Assembly (NCBI GenBank): GCA_938044775.1
Contig: CALIOE010000130.1
Span: 1-36,626, forward strand
DNA: 36,626 nt
From: an uncultured Rhizobiaceae group bacterium
GTDB taxonomy: Bacteria > Pseudomonadota > Alphaproteobacteria > Rhizobiales > Rhizobiaceae
Direction: 5' to 3'
Below the pieces are notes generated by a model, which saw nothing but the letters and a program-made list of their open reading frames with translations, was not told the origin of the DNA and searched no databases. The position numbers were made by a program, and so were the translations under genes. Below, piece after piece: positions 9,871 to 17,935 of the stretch (position 1 is the stretch's first letter; each line of letters starts with the position of its first letter).

Positions 9871-10655
9871 GCAAACCCCTCTTTCAATGTCGTCGTCAGG
9901 AGTTGGGTGAGGCGTTTTCCGCCAATTGGCGCCCATTCCTTGGTTTCGCTGTGACCCAGCTCATTACCGGTCATGCCTGCTGCAAAATTGGTGATGACCG
10001 AAAATGCAGCGACGTCGAGACCGAGAAACCGAGCCAGAATAACCTCCGGCACGGTTGACATGCCGACAGCGTCGGCACCCCATCGGCGGGCCATTTTGAT
10101 CTCGGCAGGCGTCTCGAAAGTTGGGCCGGAAAACCACATATAGACCCCTCTGTGCAACTCTATATCGAGCGCCCGCGCCGTTCGGCGGAATGCTTTTCGC
10201 ATTGCCTTATCATAGGCACTGGTCAACCCAACAAATCTATCATCGGACGGTTCTCCGATAAGCGGGTTGGTGCCGGAAAAATTGATGTGATCCTTGATCT
10301 GCATGATCGAGCCCGGCGGCATGTCCGGATCCGTGGAGCCGGCAGAATTCGTCAGTATCAGGCGATTAATTCCGGCATCACGCAGCAGTGTGAGTGGCTG
10401 GCGCATCGCTGCAGAATCACCATCTTCATAATAGTGTATCCGTCCTGACAGGACGGCCACCTTGTGACCGCCCAGCTCCCCGGCAATGAGCTCGGCGGAA
10501 TGGCCAGAGACCTTGCTGGTCGCAAAGCCATCAAGATCACTGTAGGGAATTCGCAGGCTGACGTCGACGGCGTCAACAAGGCCACCCAGCCCCGACCCCA
10601 GAACAAGCGCGGTTTCCGGTTCAAAGCCATCCAAAGCATCTATTAGTGTCGTCAT
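9867..10655 (-). CDS. punA: Purine-nucleoside phosphorylase, trimeric class
   Basis: PunA cleaves purine nucleosides with phosphate to the free base and (deoxy)ribose-1-phosphate. The 262-residue product shows LVLGSGLGGL near the N terminus, SGHSAELIAGEL, a phosphate/ribose loop LSGRIHYYEDG, TNSAGS, the purine-site SGPTFETPAE, the ribose-binding VGMSTVPE and the specificity segment ITNFAAG. The Glu of FETPAE with the Asn of ITN is the pattern of enzymes acting on inosine and guanosine. The ATG at 10655 fits the family N terminus; upstream in-frame starts are rare codons. A 121-bp spacer separates it from cdd, the loosest junction in this operon, with no clear terminator or promoter in it. Confidence 0.95.
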   Translation of the reverse strand: MTTLIDALDGFEPETALVLGSGLGGLVDAVDVSLRIPYSDLDGFATSKVSGHSAELIAGELGGHKVAVLSGRIHYYEDGDSAAMRQPLTLLRDAGINRLILTNSAGSTDPDMPPGSIMQIKDHINFSGTNPLIGEPSDDRFVGLTSAYDKAMRKAFRRTARALDIELHRGVYMWFSGPTFETPAEIKMARRWGADAVGMSTVPEVILARFLGLDVAAFSVITNFAAGMTGNELGHSETKEWAPIGGKRLTQLLTTTLKEGFA

Positions 10656-10776
10656 ATCACTGCATTCTTCATGTTTGAAAATTCTGGCATTTGCCGCTTT
10701 TCCGGCACGGTTTATCAAGCCTCCGCGGCGCCACTATGACAGTTACGGCTGCGTCCTTCAGGCAATTCGAACATCA

Positions 10777-11163
10777 TCAGTCATGCAGACCAAAGCCGGC
10801 CGGCAGTAACTGGGCGAGCGTTAGCGTTTGCACGACTCCCTTCTGGTCACAAAGGTGAATCGGCGTGTCCGGCGCTGCGAATTCCGAGATGCGCTGGCGA
10901 CATCCGCCGCAAGGTGAAACTTTATCCATTTTCTCGGCCAACACCAGAACCTCTGCGATTTCGGCTTCTCCGCCCATTATCATATGAGCAATGGCGCTTG
11001 TCTCAGCACACCAACCTTCCGGGTAGGATGCATTTTCCACGTTACAACCGGCATGAATAGTGCCGGACCCTGTGCGAATGGCAGCCCCTACCGGAAATTT
11101 GGAATAGGGCGAGTGGCTGTTCTTCATCGCAGCTTGCGCTGCGGCAAAAAGATCGGCGCTCAT
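10777..11163 (-). CDS. cdd: Cytidine deaminase
   Basis: Cdd deaminates cytidine and deoxycytidine to uridine and deoxyuridine. The product has 128 residues, the size of the tetrameric class. Zinc ligands are C52 in WCAE and C85 and C88 in PCGGC, with E54 as the catalytic acid. NVENASYP (N41, E43) binds the ribose. The start at 11163 is fixed by an AAGGAG site (complement at 11172-11177) eight bases upstream. Only two bases separate the start from the stop of the second permease, so uptake and deamination are expressed together. The deaminated nucleosides would need a pyrimidine phosphorylase, which is not in the window. Confidence 0.96.
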   Translation of the reverse strand: MSADLFAAAQAAMKNSHSPYSKFPVGAAIRTGSGTIHAGCNVENASYPEGWCAETSAIAHMIMGGEAEIAEVLVLAEKMDKVSPCGGCRQRISEFAAPDTPIHLCDQKGVVQTLTLAQLLPAGFGLHD

Positions 11164-11165
11164 GG

Positions 11166-12131
11166 TCAGCGCTCCTTGGAATAGGGAACACCTCCGGCCT
11201 TCGGCGGAATCGCTTTTCCGATGAAGCCTGCCAGTAGGATGACGGTCAAAATGTAGGGCAATGCCTGCATGAGTTGCACCGGCAGCACAACGTCGATGAT
11301 GGGTAATGGCGCTCCCTGGTATCGAATTTCGACCGCGCTCAGGAAACCAAATAGGAGACAGGCCCACATGGCAGCGACAGGTCGCCATTTGGCGAAGATC
11401 AGCGCAGCCAGGGCGATAAAGCCGCGGCCGGCGGTCATGTCCTTAACAAATCCAGCGGACAGGCCGATCGAGAGATAGGTGCCAGCAAGTCCGCAAAGAA
11501 TGCCGCAACAGATCACCGCCCGGTAGCGCGCCCAGGCAACGGATATGCCGGCTGTATCGACTGCGGCAGGGTTTTCTCCCACCGCCCTCAGCCGCAATCC
11601 AAACCGCGTGCGGAAAAGTACCCACCATGTAACCGGAACCATGATGAAGGCGACATAGGCGATCAGATTATGGCCGGAAATCAACTCAGCATAGATCGGT
11701 CCGAGAACGGGAATGCTTGAAAGGGTGTCGGCAAGAGGCAGGTCAATGGGTGTAAATCTTTGCTCTGCGGTCAATTGAGGCGTTCGCCCTCCTTGATTGA
11801 ACCAGCTGTTTCCGAGCAAGGCTGACAGTCCGGCGGCGATGAAATTGATCGCCACACCGGAAACGATCTGGTTGCCGCGATTCGTTATCGAGGCGAAACC
11901 ATGGATCAGGGCCAGCGAGACTGAAACCATAACGCCTGCACCCACTCCCAGCCACATGGAACCGGTCACCGCCGCTGCGGCACCGGCGGCAAAAGCGCCG
12001 CCGAGCATTTTTCCCTCAAGGCCGATATCAACGATGCCGGACCGCTCGGAATAGAGCCCCGCCAGGCACGCCAGAAGAAGCGGTACGGCCGAGCGTACTG
12101 TCAGATCAAGGAGCTGAATCAGGGTGTCCAT
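11166..12131 (-). CDS. Nucleoside ABC transporter permease, second subunit
   Basis: This inner-membrane permease of the BPD_transp_2 family has 321 residues and resembles the NupQ/YufQ subunit of basic-membrane-protein-dependent nucleoside importers. Hydrophobic helices cover most of its length. Typical features are the N-terminal ERSGIVDIGLEGKMLGGAF segment and the RTRFGLRLRAVGENPAAVDTAGIS coupling region that contacts the ATPase. Its ATG overlaps the stop of the first permease by one base (TGATG), and cdd follows after two bases. The coupling with cdd, punA and deoC supports nucleosides as cargo. No ATPase or substrate-binding lipoprotein gene is present near it in the window. Confidence 0.9.
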   Translation of the reverse strand: MDTLIQLLDLTVRSAVPLLLACLAGLYSERSGIVDIGLEGKMLGGAFAAGAAAAVTGSMWLGVGAGVMVSVSLALIHGFASITNRGNQIVSGVAINFIAAGLSALLGNSWFNQGGRTPQLTAEQRFTPIDLPLADTLSSIPVLGPIYAELISGHNLIAYVAFIMVPVTWWVLFRTRFGLRLRAVGENPAAVDTAGISVAWARYRAVICCGILCGLAGTYLSIGLSAGFVKDMTAGRGFIALAALIFAKWRPVAAMWACLLFGFLSAVEIRYQGAPLPIIDVVLPVQLMQALPYILTVILLAGFIGKAIPPKAGGVPYSKER

Positions 12132-13237
12132 CAGGTTGCCTCCCCTTGGGTAAGAGGCGGCGCGAACAGGCGCGACAGCGCCGGGCGGAACATGTTTTCG
12201 AGAGCCCCGGCAAACAGGATCACCAGGCCCTGAATCATGACGATCATGTCGCGGGTGATATTGGGCATGTCGAACGCAAGTTCGGCCCCACCCTGATAGA
12301 GGGCGCCGAACAGAATTGCCGCCGGAATGATGCCCGCAGGATGAGAACGGCCCATCAGCGCCACGGCAATGCCGACAAACCCTGCTCCCTCCGGAAATTC
12401 CAATTGCAGACGGGCCTGGTCGCCCATGACCGGGTTGAGCGCCATCATTCCTGCAAGGGCGCCGGAAATCATCATGGTGATGATGATGATTCGGGCCTGG
12501 GGCATGCCGGCATAAGCCGCGGCGCGGGGACTGGTGCCCATGGTGCGCAACTCAAAGCCGAACTTGGTGCGCCAGATAAGAACCCACACGAGAAAAGAAA
12601 CGACCAGGGCCAGCAAGAAAACGATGTTCAAAGGAGACGATCCCATGTCCAGCCCTAAGGGTCCGAACAACCAGTCGAGCTTGGGAATCTGCCCTCCTTC
12701 CGCGAAGTCTCGTGAGCGCGGGCCGAGACTGGCCGACTTTTGCAAAGGGCCCGTCAGGACATAGACCATTACTGCGGACGCAATAAAATTGAACATGATC
12801 GTCGTGATAACGATGTGGCTACCGCGTTTGGCCTGCAGGATGGCCGGAATGAACGCCCAGGCGGCGCCGAAAAGGGCCGCACCAATGACCGCCAGAGGAA
12901 AGGTCAACCACCAGGGCAGAATCGAATCCATCGACAGGCAAACCAGCCCGACTCCCAACCCGCCAATATAGGCCTGGCCCTCGCCGCCAATGTTGAACAA
13001 GCCGCCGTGAAATGCGACTGCGACCGCAAGACCTGTGAAGATGAATGTGGTCGCATAAAACAACGTGTAGCCGAGGTTATAGCCGTTGCCAAAGGCGCCT
13101 TTGACCAGGAGATAGGCTGCCTGAAACGGGTTTTCCCCGACAAACATGACCACCAGACCGGATATCAGAAAGGCAACCGCTACATTGATGAGCGGCATCA
13201 GTCCGTAGTCGACCCAACGGGGCAAGGGGTTGATCAT
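12131..13237 (-). CDS. Nucleoside ABC transporter permease, first subunit
   Basis: This BPD_transp_2 inner-membrane permease of 368 residues resembles NupP/YufP. It has about nine or ten hydrophobic segments, the FNIGGEGQAYIGG signature, KRGSHIVITTIMFN and the RTKFGFELRTMGTSPRAAAYAGM coupling loop. It forms the heterodimeric channel with the permease encoded downstream, whose ATG overlaps its stop. No Shine-Dalgarno site is visible before the ATG at 13237, and only 24 bp separate it from the upstream isochorismatase-family gene. A dedicated promoter is therefore not evident. Normally a BMP-family lipoprotein and a double-domain ATPase gene would precede it; both are missing here. Confidence 0.9.
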   Translation of the reverse strand: MINPLPRWVDYGLMPLINVAVAFLISGLVVMFVGENPFQAAYLLVKGAFGNGYNLGYTLFYATTFIFTGLAVAVAFHGGLFNIGGEGQAYIGGLGVGLVCLSMDSILPWWLTFPLAVIGAALFGAAWAFIPAILQAKRGSHIVITTIMFNFIASAVMVYVLTGPLQKSASLGPRSRDFAEGGQIPKLDWLFGPLGLDMGSSPLNIVFLLALVVSFLVWVLIWRTKFGFELRTMGTSPRAAAYAGMPQARIIIITMMISGALAGMMALNPVMGDQARLQLEFPEGAGFVGIAVALMGRSHPAGIIPAAILFGALYQGGAELAFDMPNITRDMIVMIQGLVILFAGALENMFRPALSRLFAPPLTQGEAT

Positions 13238-13261
13238 GGCGCGTTCTGGCTCAGCTTCTTC

Positions 13262-13825
13262 TTATTGCAGTGTTCCATGCTCTGCCGCCTGCATCAAATC
13301 CGAACTGTGCAGAACCTTGACAAATGAGCCGTCGAGGATGGCCAATTGCAGCGCGTGAACTTCTTCGGCTGTCCAAGTCTTTCCGTTACGGTCGGTCTGG
13401 TCAACGGCTATGACGCAGTCTTCCGGAAGAAAAACCATAAAGCCGAGATTGGCAGCCATGCGCACGGTCGATTCCACGCAATATTGCAGATGAACACCGC
13501 ACATCACGAGTTCCGATGAGCCATGTTGCTCAAGAACCTGCATCAGATCCGTGCCGATAAATGCATTGTTCGTGCGCTTTTCAACAACAACCTCGCCGTC
13601 AATCGGAGACACTTCATCTTTGAAGGCATGGGTTGGCTTGCCGGGAGCATAGGGCGAGTCCGGGTCCATGGAATCATCACGAATATGAACAACAGGATTA
13701 CCAAGCTGTCGCCAGTGAGCCAGCAGGCGAGCCATGTTTGCTTCTGCGTCCGGCTGTCCGCGCACACCGTAGCGTGGGTCGTCCATGGCCTTCTGGACGT
13801 CGATGATGACAAGGGTTGCGCTCAT
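13262..13825 (-). CDS. Isochorismatase-family cysteine hydrolase
   Basis: The 187-residue product belongs to the isochorismatase-like (nicotinamidase/ureidoacrylate amidohydrolase-related) fold. The catalytic triad is visible: D9 in VIIDVQ, K83 in VVEKRTNNAF and the nucleophile C116 in GVHLQYCVESTVRMA. The family signature has threonine where this protein has H112-L113. The substrate cannot be deduced. The ATG at 13825 overlaps the stop of the glyoxalase-fold gene (ATGA), so it is translationally coupled to that gene. It is the last member of the run that starts with the FzlA-like gene. The nucleoside permeases lie 24 bp downstream on the same strand. Confidence 0.85.
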   Translation of the reverse strand: MSATLVIIDVQKAMDDPRYGVRGQPDAEANMARLLAHWRQLGNPVVHIRDDSMDPDSPYAPGKPTHAFKDEVSPIDGEVVVEKRTNNAFIGTDLMQVLEQHGSSELVMCGVHLQYCVESTVRMAANLGFMVFLPEDCVIAVDQTDRNGKTWTAEEVHALQLAILDGSFVKVLHSSDLMQAAEHGTLQ

Positions 13826-14256
13826 GCTTTTGCTTCCAGTTGCAATTGGCCGGTCTCGGCGTCGCCTTCGAAAAATGGATTGTAGGCAACTTCCCACAGG
13901 TGGCCATCGGGATCAGCAAAGTAGCCGGAATACCCACCCCAGAACACCTTTTCCGGGCGTTTCGTGGCCGTAGCCCCGCAGGATAGTGCGTGTTCAAAGA
14001 ATGTATCGACTGCGGCTTCGTCCTTCAGGTTTATCGCCAGAGACACTCCGCGAAAACCCGCAGGACTGTTGTCCACTGCTGCATCATCTGCCAGCGCCGC
14101 GCGGCCATACAGGCCCAAAACCACGCAATGGCCCTGAAGGAAAGTAACACTTTCCTGGCTGGCCCTGGTGTTGATCCAGCCAAGCCTCTCATAGAAAGCG
14201 GTTGAAGCGGGAAGGTCTTCGACGCCCAGTGTAATGATCGATACGTTGAGTGTCAT
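13822..14256 (-). CDS. VOC (glyoxalase/bleomycin resistance) family protein
   Basis: The 144-residue product is a single vicinal-oxygen-chelate domain protein. It begins with the TLGVEDLPASTAFYERLGW repeat unit and ends with GGYSGYFADPDGHLWEVAYNP, where the DPDGHLWE strand supplies the conserved C-terminal glutamate metal ligand. Such small proteins form dimers and include glyoxalases, dioxygenases and drug-binding proteins; the reaction here is unknown. The start overlaps the SDR stop by ATGA and its own stop overlaps the isochorismatase-family start by ATGA. This places it in the middle of a translationally coupled series. Confidence 0.85.
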   Translation of the reverse strand: MTLNVSIITLGVEDLPASTAFYERLGWINTRASQESVTFLQGHCVVLGLYGRAALADDAAVDNSPAGFRGVSLAINLKDEAAVDTFFEHALSCGATATKRPEKVFWGGYSGYFADPDGHLWEVAYNPFFEGDAETGQLQLEAKA

Positions 14257-15164
14257 GCTTCATCCTTCCAGCTGTCTTCGTCCCACATCCGCTTCAGCGC
14301 GGCGCGGTAATTGGGCCACGCATATTCCATTCCCAGTCTTCGCTTGGAATTCGCATTCGAAACCCGCTTGTTCTCGCCATAGAAGGAGCGGGCCATGGGC
14401 GTAAGCTCTGCGGTCTCAAAATCCACTTCCGGTGGCGGTTTTCTGCCCATCAGCTCATGGGCGTAACGGACGACATCCTGCGGCGGAGCGGGCTCATCAT
14501 CGGTGATGTTGAACAGGCCTGTAGACTTCTGCAAAGCGGACAGCCAAACGGCGGTCGCAATATCGCCCACATGAATGCGGTTGAAGACCTGATCTTTCTT
14601 GACGAGGCGGCGGGCCTTTCCCGCTTCTGCCGTAACCAAAGCGTTGCGGCCGGGACCGTAAATTCCTGAGAGACGGCAAATCGCCACGGGTAAATTTGCA
14701 GACTCGCCAAAGACCGTCCACTCGGCTTCCGCACGCACCCTTTGCCGCGAACGCTCTGAGCTTGGGGAGACGGGCGTGGCCTCATCAATCCACGCGCCGT
14801 CATGATTGCCGTAAACGCCGACCGTGGAGAGATAACCAATCCATTCCAGGTCGGGCGCAGCACTTGCGAGGGTTTCACTGCCCAGCGCACTCAAAACCGG
14901 ATCAACAGCAGCCGTCGGTGCTGCGAGGCTCTCTGATCGTGGAGGTGCAATTGAGATGACAAGATGTGTTGTCCGGGACAGAGATTCCAGCAGGTCGCCG
15001 GATGCTGAACTGCCATCAAAAACCACCGGCGCAATATTGCACTTCCCAAGTTGATCGAAATTTCCGCGTTTGCGTGTCGTACCCCAGACATTGGCGCCGT
15101 TGCGCGCAGCCAGAGCCCCGACCGTCCGGCCCGAAAATCCTGCTCCCAGTATGCCAAGCCTCAT
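14253..15164 (-). CDS. NAD(P)-dependent epimerase/dehydratase-like SDR protein (YeeZ type)
   Basis: The product has 303 residues with an N-terminal Rossmann motif GILGAGFSGRTVG. YLSTVGVYGNHDGAWIDE stands where extended short-chain dehydrogenases have their active-site Ser/Tyr, and CRLSGIYGPGRN follows. The classical YxxxK pair is not clearly present, as in the atypical YeeZ-like group. Its substrate is unknown. Its ATG shares one base with the TAA of queG (TAATG). The SDR-queG-GST neighbourhood next to uppP is common in Hyphomicrobiales, which suggests a conserved housekeeping role, but the sequence does not say which. Confidence 0.82.
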   Translation of the reverse strand: MRLGILGAGFSGRTVGALAARNGANVWGTTRKRGNFDQLGKCNIAPVVFDGSSASGDLLESLSRTTHLVISIAPPRSESLAAPTAAVDPVLSALGSETLASAAPDLEWIGYLSTVGVYGNHDGAWIDEATPVSPSSERSRQRVRAEAEWTVFGESANLPVAICRLSGIYGPGRNALVTAEAGKARRLVKKDQVFNRIHVGDIATAVWLSALQKSTGLFNITDDEPAPPQDVVRYAHELMGRKPPPEVDFETAELTPMARSFYGENKRVSNANSKRRLGMEYAWPNYRAALKRMWDEDSWKDEA

Positions 15165-16240
15165 TAAGCCCCTGCGTCCCTTAACTCACCCAACGCCCAA
15201 CCTGCCGCTTCGACAACGATTGGATTTGAGTCATTAAGCAGCTTTTCCACAGCGGGCACCAGTGTCAGATCGTTCGAATTTCCCGCTGCTATCAGGCAAT
15301 TGCGCATAAACCGGTCGCGGCCGATTCGTTTAACCGGCGAGCCGGAAAACCGGGCTCTGAATCCGGCGTCATCGAGCCCCAGAAACTCGGAAAGCAGGGG
15401 CTGCTTTTCCGATCCCCGTGTCGCCAGTTTGGCCTCGGAAGCGCTTGTTGCAAATTTGTTCCACGGGCAGACTGCGAGACAGTCGTCACAGCCAAAGATC
15501 CGGTTGCCCATAGGTTTTCGGAATTCGATCGGGATCGGTCCTTTGTTCTCGATCGTCAAATAGGAGATGCACCGACGCGCGTCCAATTGATACGGTGCCG
15601 GAAAAGCCCTTGTAGGACAAACATCCAGGCAAGATGAGCATGAGCCGCAATGGTCGATCTCCGCAACATCCGGCGGGAGATCAAGGGTCGTAAAAATCGA
15701 GCCCAGAAACAGCCAGGAGCCAAAGTCTCTGGATACGAGATTTGTGTGTTTTCCCTGCCATCCTAGCCCTGCCGCCGCCGCCAGTGGTTTTTCCATGACA
15801 GGGGCAGTATCAACAAAGACTTTCGCGCTGTGTTGGACGTTGAGTGTGCGCATTTGCGCTGCAATTTTTGAGGCCAGAGTTTTCAGCTTACCCTTGATAA
15901 CATCGTGATAGTCGCGATGGCGCGCGTATACCGAGATCGCGCCCCGGTCAGATTGATCGAGAATCTCAAGCGGGTTCGTTTCGGGCCCGTAATTCATGCC
16001 AAGAACTATGATGGTACGCACGTCGGGCCAGAGTGCCTGTGGATGGGAGCGCCGCACCAGCGTTTCCGCCATCCATTGCATCGAACCGTGGTGACCAGCC
16101 GCGATGAACTCCCGCAGCCGCAGTCCGGACGTCCCGATCGCCTCGGGCTTGACCACACCAAAGGCGTCAAACCCCAGTCCACGGGCTTCCATTTCGGCAA
16201 AATGGCGCAATTCCGCCGTTTCAGGGACCCGGTCGATCAA
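15164..16240 (-). CDS. queG: Epoxyqueuosine reductase
   Basis: QueG reduces epoxyqueuosine to queuosine in the anticodon loop of tRNAs for Tyr, His, Asn and Asp. It uses cobalamin and two 4Fe-4S clusters. The 358-residue product has the catalytic D144 in FVDTAPVMEK, a GWQGKHTNLV segment and cluster cysteines C198, C201, C204, C208 and C251, C254, C258. C224 is the likely remaining ligand. A HEAT-like repeat lies at the C terminus. The start is TTG at 16240, overlapping the upstream stop as TTGA with no Shine-Dalgarno site. The next in-frame ATG (codon 17) would cut into the family's N-terminal helix, so TTG is preferred. Translation probably depends on coupling to the gene before it. Confidence 0.94.
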   Translation of the reverse strand: MIDRVPETAELRHFAEMEARGLGFDAFGVVKPEAIGTSGLRLREFIAAGHHGSMQWMAETLVRRSHPQALWPDVRTIIVLGMNYGPETNPLEILDQSDRGAISVYARHRDYHDVIKGKLKTLASKIAAQMRTLNVQHSAKVFVDTAPVMEKPLAAAAGLGWQGKHTNLVSRDFGSWLFLGSIFTTLDLPPDVAEIDHCGSCSSCLDVCPTRAFPAPYQLDARRCISYLTIENKGPIPIEFRKPMGNRIFGCDDCLAVCPWNKFATSASEAKLATRGSEKQPLLSEFLGLDDAGFRARFSGSPVKRIGRDRFMRNCLIAAGNSNDLTLVPAVEKLLNDSNPIVVEAAGWALGELRDAGA

Positions 16241-16929
16241 AAATCCAGATCTACATAGTGAGAGACAGGCGGAATTCCGCGCAGTCGATCGGCCAGCAAG
16301 GGGCGGAAAGACGGTCGCGATTTCATCCGCGCAAACCAGTCCTTCAGGGCCTCGTCCGCAGTCCAGTCAACCTCCCCCAGATAATCCAGGACAGATAGTG
16401 TGGCAGCGACGGCGAGATCTGCATGGCTCATTCTTTCCCCAGCCATCCAGTTCCGCGTCCCTGCCAGCCATCCCAGATATTGCAAGTGATATTTGATGTT
16501 GGTTCGCGCAGCACGCAATGCCTGACTATCGGGAGCGCCACCCCCGGCCTTCGCCGGCATCAGTCGTTTCGTGACCTGCTCGTTGACCAGGTAGCGGGTC
16601 ACTTCGGTTTCCATTTTTACGAATGCCCAGTCGACGACGCGGCGCATTTCCGCCCGCGCAACCGGATCCTCCGGATAGAGGCGTTTGTCGCGTTTCATCG
16701 CCCCGTGTGTTTCATCGAGATATTCGGCCACAACCTGGGCGCCAATGACCGCGACGCCATTGCTTTCAACCAGAACCGGCAGCGTGGTTGCCGGATTGAG
16801 ATCAAGAAATTCCGGTCGGCGCTCCCAAAGCTTCTCCTCAACGAGTTCGACGTCGAGCTGATATTCTTCCAGCATCAGGCGGATGGAGCGGCAGCCGGCG
16901 GACATGGGATGGTGGTACAGGGTCAGCAT
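16237..16929 (-). CDS. fzlA: Glutathione S-transferase-fold protein, probable FtsZ-binding FzlA
   Basis: The product has 230 residues with a thioredoxin-like N domain (LTLYHHPMSAGCRSIR, NPATTLPVLVE) and an all-helical C domain (WMAGERMSHADLAVAATLSVLDYLG). It ends in PPVSHYVDLDF. From memory of the family, that tail, together with YHLQYLGWLAG and SRPSFRPLLADR, matches FzlA. FzlA is the GST-like protein that binds FtsZ filaments and regulates constriction in Caulobacter, using its C-terminal tail. A conventional glutathione transferase remains possible. The ATG at 16929 is the family start; upstream in-frame codons extend into the promoter region. It is first in the run leading to queG and divergent from uppP. 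Confidence 0.75.
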   Translation of the reverse strand: MLTLYHHPMSAGCRSIRLMLEEYQLDVELVEEKLWERRPEFLDLNPATTLPVLVESNGVAVIGAQVVAEYLDETHGAMKRDKRLYPEDPVARAEMRRVVDWAFVKMETEVTRYLVNEQVTKRLMPAKAGGGAPDSQALRAARTNIKYHLQYLGWLAGTRNWMAGERMSHADLAVAATLSVLDYLGEVDWTADEALKDWFARMKSRPSFRPLLADRLRGIPPVSHYVDLDF

Positions 16930-16983
16930 GTGAGGCTTGTTGTCTGCGCTTTCGATGTTTGGCCTTGTTCGAAGGTGAAACCC

Positions 16984-17012
16984 TCTATAGGAGGCTGCAG
17001 GGAAAGCAGCAA
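16984..17012 (-). promoter_or_regulatory. Possible promoter for the fzlA-queG run
   Basis: On the minus strand TTGCTG (complement 17007-17012) is followed after 17 bp by TATAGA (complement 16984-16989), preceded by C as in the CTATA-type rhizobial -10. The predicted start of transcription is near 16977, leaving a leader of about 48 bases to the fzlA ATG. Matches are moderate (three and four of six), but spacing and position are right. Confidence 0.4.
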
Positions 17013-17099
17013 GACAGTGCTGCACTCACGGTAAATTAAGGCATTTTGGGCACAGCTTGGTTTTTGGACTGTCCCACCGTCGCGGGGAAGCTTTGATTC

Positions 17100-17930
17100 A
17101 TGAGCATTGAACAGATTCTGGTCCTTGCCATTGTTCAGGGCCTGACCGAGTTTCTGCCTGTATCCTCCTCAGGTCACCTTATTTTGATACCAGCCCTCAC
17201 CGGTTGGAAAGATCAGGGTGTCGTAACAGATGTCATGGTTCACGTGGGATCACTTTTTGCGGTTCTGGTCTATTTCTGGCGTGATGTTCTGAACCTCGCG
17301 CATGGCGCTCGTGATGTTGCCGGCGGGCGGGTGACCCAGGATTCGCGAATGTTTACCTATATTGCTCTGGCGACCATTCCTGCGCTGGTGTTCGGCGCGG
17401 TCCTGAAATTCAGTGGCGTATCCGGCAGCATCAGAGGTGCCGAAATTGTGGCATTTGGTGCCATTTTCTTCGGGCTTTTGATGTATGTTGCTGATGTGGT
17501 CGGCCCGCGAATCAAGCGCATGGAAGACATCACGTTAGGCCCTGCCATGATTATTGGTCTGGCGCAGGCGGTGGCCTTGATACCGGGAACCAGCCGGTCA
17601 GGAATCACCATGACTGCTGCACGTTTTATGGGTTTTGAACGGGGAGAAGCGGCCCGGTTTTCATTCCTGCTCGGCATTCCCGCGATTTCTGCGGCCGGTC
17701 TGTTTACCGCTCTTGAAGCCTGGCAGGCCGGCGGCGGTGTACCGGTTGATGCGTTGTGGGCCGCGTTTTTTACGTTCTTCGCCGCGCTTGCTGCCATCGC
17801 GCTGCTGATGGCGGTCGTCAGACGAACGTCGTTTCTTGTTTTTGTAATATATCGGATCGCGCTTGGATTGCTCCTGCTCGCCATGCTCTACGACTGGTTT
17901 CCAGGCGTGCTGCCGTCTCTGGCAGGCTGA
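17100..17930 (+). CDS. uppP: Undecaprenyl-diphosphatase
   Basis: UppP (BacA) dephosphorylates undecaprenyl pyrophosphate at the periplasmic face of the inner membrane, recycling the lipid carrier for peptidoglycan and other polymers. The 276-residue product is very hydrophobic, with about eight membrane segments. Both active-site motifs are present: QGLTEFLPVSSSGH with E17 and H26, and PGTSRSG with R166. GGGGAAG-type purines at 17084-17090 lie nine bases before the ATG. It is divergent from the FzlA-like gene, with a 170-bp shared upstream region. Its stop lies five bases from the stop of the convergent hydantoinase gene, and no intrinsic terminator separates them. Confidence 0.96.
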   Translation: MSIEQILVLAIVQGLTEFLPVSSSGHLILIPALTGWKDQGVVTDVMVHVGSLFAVLVYFWRDVLNLAHGARDVAGGRVTQDSRMFTYIALATIPALVFGAVLKFSGVSGSIRGAEIVAFGAIFFGLLMYVADVVGPRIKRMEDITLGPAMIIGLAQAVALIPGTSRSGITMTAARFMGFERGEAARFSFLLGIPAISAAGLFTALEAWQAGGGVPVDALWAAFFTFFAALAAIALLMAVVRRTSFLVFVIYRIALGLLLLAMLYDWFPGVLPSLAG

Positions 17931-17935
17931 TCCTG

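Noticed and set aside
10656..10776. Possible terminator between cdd and punA
   Set aside because: Only short stems (for example TGCCG/CGGCA) without a T run; the genes are more simply read as one operon.
12146..13327. Long plus-strand frames opposite the permease genes
   Set aside because: Rich in Arg, His, Gln and Asn as expected for complements of hydrophobic codons; they are shadows of the permeases.
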